Source of the DNA: Paenibacillus solanacearum
Lineage (GTDB): Bacteria > Bacillota > Bacilli > Paenibacillales > NBRC-103111
Assembly (NCBI RefSeq): GCF_910593845.1
Contig: NZ_CAJVAS010000028.1
Span: 1 to 64,000, forward strand
Reading direction: 5' to 3'
DNA: 64,000 nt
Shown here one piece after another: positions 10,801 to 20,900 of the stretch. The stretch's first letter is position 1; each line of letters starts with the position of its first letter. A program made the position numbers and the translations under genes. The notes under the pieces are model-generated. The model made no database searches and had not been told where the DNA came from. It was given only the letters and a program-made list of their open reading frames with translations.

Positions 10801-13800
10801 TGACGCCTGCGTTAAATGCAAGCTGCTTGCGAAGAGGGTCATAAGCCAAATGTCCGGCCGCGGTATCGATTATGTCCTGCTGCAATACTGTCGTGTCGTG
10901 GGAGTAGCTGATTTTCGTAACGGCGGTGTTGTCAATAATTCCGAAGAAGCAGTCTACCGCTTCGATGCCGTATACAAGCGCCATCTTGGATTTTGCTATT
11001 TGGCCGTCAGGGTCCCCGGCGATGTTAAACTCGTTGTCTATCGAGGCATACCCGTTACGGAGGGTACGGGCGATCGCCGTCATTTCACTGGCTGCGGGCG
11101 ATTGCAAACCGCCGATATCCCGATTCCAAATCAAATACAATGCTTGGGACGGCTTAAGGGGAGCCTCGCGCAGACGCTCGATGAGCCCGATAAGCTGCAG
11201 CATTTGCGGATGTACCGGATCAGGTGCAGCGAACGGGTCGGTGCCTGTACACTGAATGAGCAGCAGCAGCTCCTGCACGCTAAGTCTCAGCTTGCGAGCC
11301 AGCCACCCTCTCCGGTACACGGAGGAGACGTTCACCAGATTCAACGGGGTGTCGGCATCGTAGCCAAGCGCCCCCACAATAAGCACAAACTCATCATCCG
11401 TAAGCTGACACGCTGCCCGCAGCGCTTCCCGATGCGCAAGCAGCTTTTCCGAACCGGTTAAATAACCGCCGTACCCGTTGTCGGTGAACGCCACGTCCTG
11501 CCTTACCTTACTCGGGCTGAGAAACAAATTCCGGTAAAGCGAAGACGATCCGTACGTATCGATCGAAGCAAAGCATGCCAGTAAAGGCAGCAGATCTTTG
11601 CTTGCATTGAGATTAAGTGTATTCATGACTCGCTTTACGATACCAAGGCGCGGCAGCAGTACGAGAAAGCCTTCGTCGAGCTTTTGCAAATTCAGCAGGT
11701 CGTCGGGATCGTTTGGCGTCAAATGCGCCGGGTACAGCGCCGCAATCGCCTTATCCGTCTGTTCCATCGACCAGCCCAGCTTCCGCCACAACCGGATGAA
11801 CCGGATCATGCGAATAAATTCGAACGGCCGGATGAAATCCGTTATGTTCTGTTTGCCGGGATCGGTGTATCGGAACGCCATTTTACCGTAATCGGATAAA
11901 TCTTCCTTGCCTTCCTCGTTCATCAGCGTAATCAGTCCCATGATGCTATCGTAATGGGTACGGACCCATGCCTTCATATCGCCGCCATATTCGGATACGT
12001 CAAGTGCCGGCGCCAATTGCTGCTCGAACTGTTCGTCCGTGAGCAGCCCTTCCTTAAACTTTTTTATCGTGTCAAAAGAAACTCCCAGCCGCTCCAGCTT
12101 AGGGATGATCGCAAGAGACGGATTAATAAACCGGCACATCAGCAGCTCGTTCAGCTCTTCGTAGGTAAGCCCAAGACGGCGCGTAAATTGCAACGGATTC
12201 GACAGCTCCGCCATCATCTCTTGATCCGTTACGGCCTCCGAATACCCGTACAGAAGTCTCAAATTCAACGTATTGTCCGCACTCAACGACAACGTCCGAT
12301 CAGTGAGACGTGCATATTCCGCACGGGATAGCCGAAGCTCCTCCATCCATATGTCTCTCCAGCCGAATGCATCTTCATCTGCACGCTCCAGACTATCGCT
12401 TGTCCGCAAAGCTTCCATCACTTCCTGTAGCGACAGCTCAAACTTTTCCAAATGACAGCGCAGATTTTCCAGAGGCTGATGGAACGGCAGCGAAGGCGGG
12501 AGAAGCGGCGCTGCTCCACCCTCAAGAACAGGCTTGCCGGCCACAATCTCATAGGCCTTGTCGCTGATCATCTGCGTTTGCGGACCGTTTCCGGTAAAGT
12601 CCGTCAAATTCAGTCCGTGTACGATATAAAATTCCAGTGTTTCAATGACAAGATCGATATACGGAATCGTTGTGTTCGTATTTTCGCAGTCCAGCGGGAT
12701 ATGCTCGATCTCCGGGCGGCGTTCCAGCAGAACCGTCTGGGGATTGTGGAACCCTCCCGGCACAACGGAACGATCCAGAAAACGCAGCAGCTCCACCAAG
12801 TAGGCGGCCGGACCGTGAATCGATCTGCACTGCTCGCAAGCGAAATAATCCATATTGCCGAATAGAGCTTCCAGCGCAGGATACGCAAGAACGTCGGATG
12901 CATTTGGATTCGGATTAATATACCGCGGCTCGCTGTGTGCGCCGATCCCGGGCGCATTCCGGGTTGTGGCATAAGATAATATCATGTTCACAACCGTATG
13001 ATTCACCTGCATCGCTCTTTCATAAATCTTCAGGGCATCCCGCTCGCCGCCCAAATCGTTCATGAACATTTGGACAAAATCATCCTTTTTGTATTGAACG
13101 ACCGAGCGGGCGGAATCGAATCCCTTAGCCAGCATCCTGTTCATCGATTCATAAGTCGGTGCGATCTGATTGACCCGCTGTATACGTAATATTTCCTTCG
13201 TCGCACTCTCCGAAAGCCGAATATCGTGCTGCTCAATATATTTCTCTATGGGATGCATCGCAAGCTCGAATTTTCCCGCTTGTTCGTTAAAGAAGGCATG
13301 AATCTCATCCTTGAGCCGAATATCAGCCAAGGGTGTTTCGTCGTTTCGGATCATACCGGCGACGACATCTGTCGGAAAGCTCATTTGCATCCTCACCGCT
13401 AACAGCTCGGCATATCGTTCGCGGCGCTGGAGCTCGCCTTCTCCGGAAATTTCCGAAGGGACCGGACTCGCCCCAATCGCACGCATCCATGCATCCTTTC
13501 GATAAAAGCCTTGATCCATCAACTGCCGGATATCGGAGATTCCATTGTCGGCGTGAACGGTTTCGTGCAATGTACGCATCAGCGGAGCGTTGTTATAGGT
13601 GAGGCCGGCTAATTGTCCGTCCAGCTTCAACCGCTTCTCGAGCGTTTCTCCGAACGTCGCTTTTACCGATTCCCAGAACCGCTCCTCATCACCCGAATGC
13701 TCTGTGTAAAGGCTTGCAAATTGGTTCAATGGGCCCTCATCCGTGCCGAGCGAAACCGATACGATTTCCTTAAGCGGAGATAGACCGATCGAGGCATTTC

Positions 13801-14821
13801 TGTCCAACATTTTATTCCGAGAGAGCTGTTGAAACCGCTCCAACGCGGTAGGCAATTGTCCTTCCAAATAGCTCGGGATCATGCCTTCAGTTAACGCCTG
13901 CTTCCACACCTGCTCCACTGTCGATAAGCCGATCTGGTAGATCGATTCCGCTTGTGCCGGAACTCCCGCCCGAAAGAGCGCGTAGAAATAGGCGGGGTCG
14001 ATTGCATACGCATTCCCTTCCACCGTATCGGCGCTGAATTGGTCGGCCAATGAGGCCAGCGCAACCGCACGGGCGTCCCAGCCTGTCTTATTCGCCAAAT
14101 ACGTTATATCCTGACGGCCGTCCTTTTCATTCAAATCGCGCAGCCGCCCGCCGAAGTGTCCGGATAAGCTCCGGAGCATCGTCTCATATTCGGACTTCAT
14201 TGCGGAAACCGCTTCATCACCCAGTTGCACGTCCAACGTCACTTGTTTTGCGATGGCGACATTGTACTGAACTTCCGAAGCCCCGAGGAACGCATTGTCT
14301 TCCCCGAACACTTTGGCTTGCAGGTCGGGAAGCGATTTACGGATATCGTGCCGAAGAAGATCCGTCTCCGTGAACGAGACTTGATAGCTGCCGTTCTCGT
14401 CGGTAAACGTCTCGACAATAGGCGCATCGTCACGGCCGACGTTTTTATCCACGATCTGTACCTTCAACCCGCCGACAGCCGTGCTGACATGGCTTGTGAC
14501 GCGGCCGCCGGTTTGGTAGGCCTGACTCTCGCCGAACGCCCCGGCTTCCTCCAATACGGAGTTCAGCATGACGGCCGTACGCTCATCCACTGTCCCGGTA
14601 CCCGGAAGGCCACGTTCCTCCTGGAATATGGCGACCAGCTTCTTGGTTATATCTGAAAAGGAGCTTTCCGCTTGTTCGGAACGCAGCCCTTCCACGAAAA
14701 ACCGACGGTCCGATTCATCGAACCGAAACATGTTTCTCTCCAGCAGCCAGATCAAACCGTTCTGGAGATCGGTTACGTGCTCTTTGTTCCGCGTATCGAA
14801 CGGGAACGTGATTTTGTTCAT
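7898..14821 (-). CDS. Tc toxin subunit A, N-terminal part (with PA14 insert)
   Basis: A 2307-aa protein forming the outer shell and receptor-binding part of TcA. Visible parts in order: an N-terminal peptidoglycan-binding-like segment (residues about 10-100), a VRP1-like segment with CEQCRSIHGPAAYLVELLRF near residue 665, a PA14-type domain at about 1465-1605 (IWSGYLEAPAAGFYNFLIEA ... PYLYP), and the neuraminidase-like region near 1975-2050 (VVWNDRLLLVWLE). It stops just before the channel and TcB-binding part, which is encoded by the next gene. The ATG at 14821 is chosen over the one at 14842 because AAGGAGG lies seven bases ahead of it. It follows the TcB-TcC gene by about 120 bases. The PA14 insert suggests carbohydrate binding; that part is inference. 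Confidence 0.88.
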   Translation of the reverse strand: MNKITFPFDTRNKEHVTDLQNGLIWLLERNMFRFDESDRRFFVEGLRSEQAESSFSDITKKLVAIFQEERGLPGTGTVDERTAVMLNSVLEEAGAFGESQAYQTGGRVTSHVSTAVGGLKVQIVDKNVGRDDAPIVETFTDENGSYQVSFTETDLLRHDIRKSLPDLQAKVFGEDNAFLGASEVQYNVAIAKQVTLDVQLGDEAVSAMKSEYETMLRSLSGHFGGRLRDLNEKDGRQDITYLANKTGWDARAVALASLADQFSADTVEGNAYAIDPAYFYALFRAGVPAQAESIYQIGLSTVEQVWKQALTEGMIPSYLEGQLPTALERFQQLSRNKMLDRNASIGLSPLKEIVSVSLGTDEGPLNQFASLYTEHSGDEERFWESVKATFGETLEKRLKLDGQLAGLTYNNAPLMRTLHETVHADNGISDIRQLMDQGFYRKDAWMRAIGASPVPSEISGEGELQRRERYAELLAVRMQMSFPTDVVAGMIRNDETPLADIRLKDEIHAFFNEQAGKFELAMHPIEKYIEQHDIRLSESATKEILRIQRVNQIAPTYESMNRMLAKGFDSARSVVQYKKDDFVQMFMNDLGGERDALKIYERAMQVNHTVVNMILSYATTRNAPGIGAHSEPRYINPNPNASDVLAYPALEALFGNMDYFACEQCRSIHGPAAYLVELLRFLDRSVVPGGFHNPQTVLLERRPEIEHIPLDCENTNTTIPYIDLVIETLEFYIVHGLNLTDFTGNGPQTQMISDKAYEIVAGKPVLEGGAAPLLPPSLPFHQPLENLRCHLEKFELSLQEVMEALRTSDSLERADEDAFGWRDIWMEELRLSRAEYARLTDRTLSLSADNTLNLRLLYGYSEAVTDQEMMAELSNPLQFTRRLGLTYEELNELLMCRFINPSLAIIPKLERLGVSFDTIKKFKEGLLTDEQFEQQLAPALDVSEYGGDMKAWVRTHYDSIMGLITLMNEEGKEDLSDYGKMAFRYTDPGKQNITDFIRPFEFIRMIRFIRLWRKLGWSMEQTDKAIAALYPAHLTPNDPDDLLNLQKLDEGFLVLLPRLGIVKRVMNTLNLNASKDLLPLLACFASIDTYGSSSLYRNLFLSPSKVRQDVAFTDNGYGGYLTGSEKLLAHREALRAACQLTDDEFVLIVGALGYDADTPLNLVNVSSVYRRGWLARKLRLSVQELLLLIQCTGTDPFAAPDPVHPQMLQLIGLIERLREAPLKPSQALYLIWNRDIGGLQSPAASEMTAIARTLRNGYASIDNEFNIAGDPDGQIAKSKMALVYGIEAVDCFFGIIDNTAVTKISYSHDTTVLQQDIIDTAAGHLAYDPLRKQLAFNAGVMPDDMRDELKSLPDASDRFKKAIDEIHHNSRVLFKRYPELYRRYNEYVSSSYPLEIRTAELFASLMLDLKPVYKRQYALQTVATVAGSDSDTAAALLDHASVLHAADDVGASALQDFIAMETPGLSVQFYHRETIGENDEADHISPAEGVLDLAFTAADGSRISAKPTPASVISGIWSGYLEAPAAGFYNFLIEADADAMVTLTISGEKIALDLDQDGVTRFNSEPIEFKGGAWVEISLKVEKVKDRLRVRWETSDKGREIIPAPYLYPQALVDRMQADYVRFLKANALMSVLKLTTAEFAWIAASAEYRIEERVGDLPEKTGWLNSLPVTGNPDSETSASLLDVVHGLLDYSVLKAELSPGDERLLSVLKEVEEGKPGAGSRYPDSLLYKLARWEKDSLDALLTRFNLTLNELSRFDHFRTIYDAYQLLKKLRVPASTLIHAATNEPDGTVVRNLNAALRARYDEEEWTNAIQSVNDKMRKSQRDALVAYILHQMIQKKDSEHIDTPEKLFEYFLMDVEMEPCMQTTRILFATAAVQLFTERSSMNLEERVSPSSIDAKLWEWMKRYRVWEANRKVFLYPENWLEPELLMDASSLYKEALSGLLQRDITEEAAQAVYLNYLQQLDDLSQLEPCGMHYVENNPDQGSGDIIHVVARTSDASRKHYYRRKEHRAWTYWEEIPFNIQGASPLPVVWNDRLLLVWLELQNISGQDGGVYPEILLCLSEFYNGKWLPERKITAKKLGKHSGPLSPSFFPSSMQWRKDTDLVFRIRYLGDWLIRLRSVTGQPNTIEIGESESKKFNITRTVHHTSDGLEVWYFALYGDKPYSVVPNPFGGAGGSNAISRTDTILKMGESQGGPYPNDNGSLQAYNEMDGQLASWTAPYFVWDTRHVFLVHPEWKPASKFLPSNVFTPKVLPKLIFDDANTIPAKRFKLPDMALQIDPAWTIRFGDQEIGPLGTLVTNLTRSR

Positions 14822-14941
14822 GGATGGGCCTCCTTGGTACACTCACTTGTGTTCCTGTATTTTTCACCGTGCCGCTGTATCCTTGCCCGTTTTTTTTAAC
14901 GATAGGTATCCGGATCGGCCATATTCGCTGCAAAGCTCCTG

Positions 14942-17900
14942 TCATTGCGGAGGTGGGATGATCATGCGTTTTAACACTTGTTGCGTAATTTCCTCCTCAA
15001 CCGCTTCTACACCGACTCCCTCGGCGATTCGTACGCCTCCTATGCGTACGCCGGTTGTTTCTACACCCACACCTTCAGCGATTCGTACGCGTACAACGGT
15101 CGATGCAGTGGTACCTACGCCGTTCGTTGCAGTCGCCCCCCCAGCTTTAGCAACTCCACCGAAAGCACCGTAAAACATACCGCCTCCAAGATTAAGGATT
15201 TGGCCGAACGCGGCCAACGTATTGATGGTGCCTCCTGCAGCGATGCTCATTCTTACTTCGCCATGAGCCTGGGCTTCCGCATTCTGATTAATGTTCGTCT
15301 TCAGCATTTGCTGCACACGATGAACGTTGTTGTTCGCCAGCTCTTGTTCTTTCATCGCCCTTTGCACCAATTTGACAGCGGTTTTGGTATCCATACCGGG
15401 ATGGTTCCGCATGACGGTTGCTATGATTTGCATCTCCCCTTGCGAATGTACGGATACTTCTCCCGAAGAGTGCAGAATGGTTCCGTACCCTTTCGGAATA
15501 ACTTCCAGTTCCGAAAGAACTTTACCTACATTCCCTCTTCGAATGATCTCATATCGTGATGTTGATATTTGAGTATTCGGACTTACCTTGAGCTTATCTG
15601 CAATCTCAGCGACCTTCGCTTTATCGGTTGCCGATATGGTTACGGCCTTACCGGACAACAGGTGGTCTCTTATCTTCTTCTGCGATTCGGTAAGCTCCGT
15701 TTCCGCACTCAGTTTCGATTCGATCACGATCCAGCCTTTTTTATCTAACCCGAGGCCGTCAAGAACGGACTCGACTTCCTTTCCGTCAATTGTAGCCTTG
15801 ACCGTGACTTGCTCTACCGTCGGTATTCTCTCTTTGACTAAGTCCAGAACCTTTCTCTCCCATGCTTTTCCGGCAGCGAAATGTTCGGCACTCTTAGATT
15901 GCGTTTGCGTACCTTTAGGATCCACCCATCGAACAGGGTTGCTCTGAACGTATTGGTATATGTTGGTCCCGTCCCTAATCCCAATCGGATCACAGCTCGT
16001 CCACCTCCCCACCCAAGGAGCGTAATACCTCGCGCCGTGATAGCTAAACCCCGTCTCCTCGTCCCGCTCCTTGCCAGTGTAGCGGTAACGTTTCAAACTC
16101 ACCTCGGCGGCGCTTCGTCCGGCACAGTAAGCGGTGCTGCCATAGGGCGTGTACTCCTCATAGGTAATCACGGCAGCGTTCTCATCCAATTCCAGGCTTG
16201 CAGAGCCGAGATGGTTGCCGAGCTGGTAGCGAACAAGGGGCTGTGGGCTAACGATCAGAGTTTGATCTTTGATCGTCTGTGACTCAATCAAAGCCACTCG
16301 CTGCTTATCGTCCATCACATGCAGCGTTTCGCGCTCCAACTCGACCGTGCCGCCGCTGTATTCGCGATACACCTCATACCCGCCGAGATAAAGGCGCTGC
16401 TTGCTTCGTGTGCCGGCTTGCGTTTCGGTCACTTTACGGACGCGCTGGCCCGCCGCATCATAGACATAGTAAGTAGCTGCGGGTGCAGTACCGGATGGCG
16501 GGTTGTCGCTGGTAACCATCCTCGTCGTTGAGCTTAACTGGTCTTTGAAGTCCCAATTCATTTGTTGCAAGTGCGGCATCGCCGTCATGTTGCCATGCAA
16601 GTCATAAGCATATTTAGCGCTGTATCCGCCTGGTGATGCGACATAGCCCGGCAAGTTGTCAGAATCGTCAGGCACGCTGGTGGCGAGCAAGCGGTTGCTG
16701 TCCCATGCATATTGGTAACGCCGGTTCCAAATCACCTGCCCCGGCTGCTCCGGGCTGCTTCCTGCGCGATGAACCATTTGCATGATGTTACCGACCTCGT
16801 CATAGTGATACGTCTCGACGTAATTCTGCAGCGCCTGGCAGTCATTAGGCAGCTTGGGCACAAAGCGGGAGCTTTCGTCCCCATCATATGGCCGGCCATT
16901 GCCCTTGTGCTCGCGTCCGCTGGCTGCGATCAGCCTATACAACGCATTGTAGCGGTATTCCGCTCCCGGAAGCACACACTGGTTGCTATGAAACACAAGA
17001 TCCTGGGCGTTGTCGCGAATCCGAGTGACGTTGCCTACCGGGTCGTAGATGTAATTCAGGTCCTGCAATAGCGCGCCGTCACTCGCGCGAGTGGTCTTCA
17101 GCCGCTTTAGCCGAGAGGTCCTCGTATCATAGTCGTAACCGGTCTCCGAACCGTTGCCGTATCGCAAAAGCACACGCTGCCCTTTGGCGTTGTAGGCTAT
17201 GTTCTTCACCGGCTGCTGGCTTGCCGTAGGAGCGGCAAGCAGCGCTGTCGGTTCGACCGGTTGACTAAGCCACACGTCCACCCGCTCCAGCAGCCCGGCC
17301 TCATTGTAGACCGGCTGGGTGATGTTGATGCGCTGCATAGGGGCCGCTGTACTGTGCGGCGCGATGATTTGGACCGGCCGGTTCAGCGAGTCGTAACGAG
17401 TGCCAGTAGTAAACGCTTCCGCTTCCAATGCCGGATTCCGCGACCAATCCGGGGTCGATTTGTAATCCGCCGTCATCTGGCGCACCATGCGCAGCGGATT
17501 CCCCTTGAAGTCATAAGCCTCGCTGGTAACCAAACCCGCCGTGTCGTATTGCTTGTACAGCTTGCCGCGCAGGTTGTGCTGCTTATCGTTCTCCTGCCCT
17601 TCGCCGTATACAAGCCTTGCAAATTGAATTTCCCGCGCAGGATCGGCACCAGTGACGAAGGAGCCGATCGGACGCTGCAATTCATCGTAAGTCATCCTGG
17701 TTAGGAACAAGCGGCTGTTCCAGACGAACATCGGCTTACCCGCCGCATCATTCAGCATCCAGCGGTCGCCCGCATCCATGCTGTGCTGAAACAGCGGCCG
17801 GCCTGCCAAGTCGTAGCACGGCGAAAAGCCTTGCGGATGCAAATTGTTCGAGTCATTGAACGGGTGAAAACCGCCCTGCAGCTGCGGCGTAATGTATTGC

Positions 17901-20900
17901 ATCACCCGGTTGCCACGCGCGTCTTGCACCCACAGCGGCTTGCCTTCGGCATCCAGCTTGGTGAACGTCACATATTTCTCGTCCACCGTTGCATCATTCG
18001 ATATCACCCGGTTGTGAGCGATCGTGACCACCTCGCGCCCGAGACTGTCGAGTATCGTCACCGCAGGCGTATCCGCATGCTCGGCGGCGAGCCGGGCAGC
18101 GCGCCGCTCCTCCGTGGAGGCGGTGGGCGCACTCATCGCGGCAAACCAGGCGTTGCCGGCTTCCTTTACCGTGTCGTTGGCATCGTAATGGGCCGCATAC
18201 CACGGTGAAAACTCAACACGGCTGTAGGAACCGTCCGGCGCTTCCGTACGTATCGTCCTTCCGATCGCGTCATAATAGACCACCGGTGTCACGCCTACTT
18301 CGATAGGCTCCTCGAAGCGATGTCCGACCGCCGGCGGGCTGAAATACGGCTCATACTGTTTAACCGGCTTCCCTTTGTTGTTAAGGATCGTTTTGCCGCT
18401 GGCGACCCAACGCAAAGTCCCGCCGGGCTGTTTCGGCTCGGCTTGCACCTTGTTCACCAGCACGCTGCCCGTCCCGTCCGAGTACTCAAAGCCGCACTGC
18501 ACCGGGCTGTCCGGTTCGTCAGCCGCGTGCCGCTCACGCTGGATGGTGCAAGCGCAGGCAGGCTGCTGCCCCCAGACGACCACGCCGTTTTGGACATTTT
18601 CGCCGAAATAATACACATGCCGCATGCTTGCACGCTTCAGCAGCTGTTTCGCATAAGCCTCGTCATAGTCTTGTAAGATGAAAAACTTTTGCAGAGTATC
18701 CGAGTCCAAGTTCAGGTTTGCGTCATCAAAGCCGTTCAGACTGTCGGCTTCCGTGCCCTTGCCCATTACCGCCATTACGGCGGGCATGCCCAAAATATCG
18801 AACCGCACTTCCGAAACATTATCGTTTGCATCCTTCATCCGACATGCGGCTAGCACGCGGAAGTCGAACTCGACAACCTCGGTCCGGCTGCCCAGCGCGT
18901 CGGTGCTGGACTGGATGTAAAGATCCCGCGGGTCATAAGTCAATGTCGTCAGATTCCCAAAGGGATCGGTGAACCGCTCAGGCAAAAAGAAGTGCTGTGG
19001 GGCGTCTGCGTGAAAGCCGGCTACACCCGAGCACATCCAATACTGACCGGTCGAATTCTCGCCGAAACGTACAGCCAAGTCGGCACCGTTTAGGTAGCCG
19101 CTTGTCTTCTTGTCCGTCAGCGCCGCTAGGACGTCCGTGCCGATCTTGTTCCCAAACACGATGCCCAGTAGGTCATCGGTATGTGCGAGCTTGTAGGTTT
19201 CATACGTCAAAGCGAGCGCATTCAACTGCCCCAGCATCAGCGGCCTATCCAGCGCAGTGTCAAAGAACAGCGTGCGGGTATGCTCCACGATGCGCTTTTG
19301 CGGCGAGACGCCGTCCGGCAACCTATGGTAGGCGATCTCTTCAACTTCCATGCCGCTGTCCTGGTAGTGGTCGCTCAATTTGCAGGCGCGCAGCTTATGG
19401 AGCGTAAAGTAGCGATCCGTGACCGGGATGCTGGTAACCTCATACGTCATCACCTCGCAGGGCAGTCGCAGCCGGCAGCTGTCCGGATCGAGCACGTCGT
19501 TGGTGTAACGCGTCTCGGTATAGGACATATGCCGTTCGGACTGCACGTGCCGGATCAGCTCCAGTGCATCGGCCTTCAAGGCGGCATCCGCATACTCGCC
19601 CAGGCGAGGATAGACCGCCGTGACCGATTGCCGGACGTTGCCGTATTCGTCAACGCTCAAGTTGAGCGTATGAACGATGCGCGGATCCGGCTTCAGCTGT
19701 TCATCGCGCATGTCCAGCTCATAGTGGTAAGTGATCGCTTCGCTCTCGGTGACGTGAAACACCGCATGCGGATTGGCTGCTTTCGGCTGTACGAGATGAA
19801 TGTGAGCGTTACGGCAGGCAGCCGTGAATAGCTTGACCGGTTTATGCGTGCCGGCGGCCAGCAAGTCCACGTCAAGCTCATATACCTCTTGCCGGAGCAT
19901 CATGCCCTTGCAGGCGCGCAGCGCTTCGCGCCATTCGTCGGCATTCAGGTTCAGTGCATCAAGGTCAGGCTCGGGCAATACATTCTCTTGGAATGCACCA
20001 AGCAATTGCGCACCCGTATGCTCATTTTGAATGCCGTTTGGAAAATACTCTTCTTTAAACTGTTCAAGTATGCGTCGGTCTTCGAAAAAAGCCCCGGTAT
20101 GATACCAGGTCACCGTTTTGACAGGCGGCTGATACAGCGTCTGGTCGCCGGTGATGTAGGGACTGCTTGCGTTGCCCCCGGCAAACTTGCCGTAGCTCTC
20201 CACATCGACCTGTTCCACGCGGCCAAAACCGCGAAACTCGCGCTCCGGCCCGTCAAAGTATCCGTGGTGGTAACTGTAAGTGGTTGTGAATGTGGTTTGG
20301 CGCCACTTGTCATGCACCGTCACTTTCTCCACGCAATGCACCAGGCTGGGCAGTTTGGTGATCCAAGGCTTCCCGGCCTGCTTATCCAGCAGGTAGAACT
20401 TGGTCGAAGGCGCATACTCCACCGTCGTCTCCGCGCCCAGGTTGTTGACCGTTTTTACAAGCAGGTGCGGCTTTTGCCCGCCAATCAGGTTGAGGTAACG
20501 AAGCGGACTTCGCGCATCGCACGGCAAAGAGGATGACCAGACGAGGCACGCCGTTCCATTGCCGAGGAGATCCGCCACTTGCACCTGAGTGAAATCATCG
20601 GGCGCGAGGAAATGTCCGATCATTGTCGGATCGCTCCAGCTGTTACCGCACTGATTGAAATATACATAAATCCCGCCGGAACTTAGGTATACGATGTCCG
20701 TCGTCCCCGAGCCGTCGATATCGGCCAGCCGGATGCGGCCGGGATCGAATTGATCGTCATGGTCGAACCGGGGCGCGTGATCCATCGTCACCTTTGCACC
20801 GAAGCAGCCATAGCCGAGATTAGACCAATAGCACACCTCCTTGTTACGAATCCGCACAATATCTGTGAGTCCGTCGCCCGACATATCCGCTAAGTAAATG

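Noticed and set aside
10718..11461. Long plus-strand reading frame opposite the TcA gene
   Set aside because: It is the complement of a GC-rich TcA coding sequence, has no domain and no ribosome binding site; the minus frame is clearly TcA.
14842..14941. Terminator between the TcB-TcC and TcA genes
   Set aside because: There is a run of eight T on the plus strand but no hairpin; the genes are most simply one transcript.
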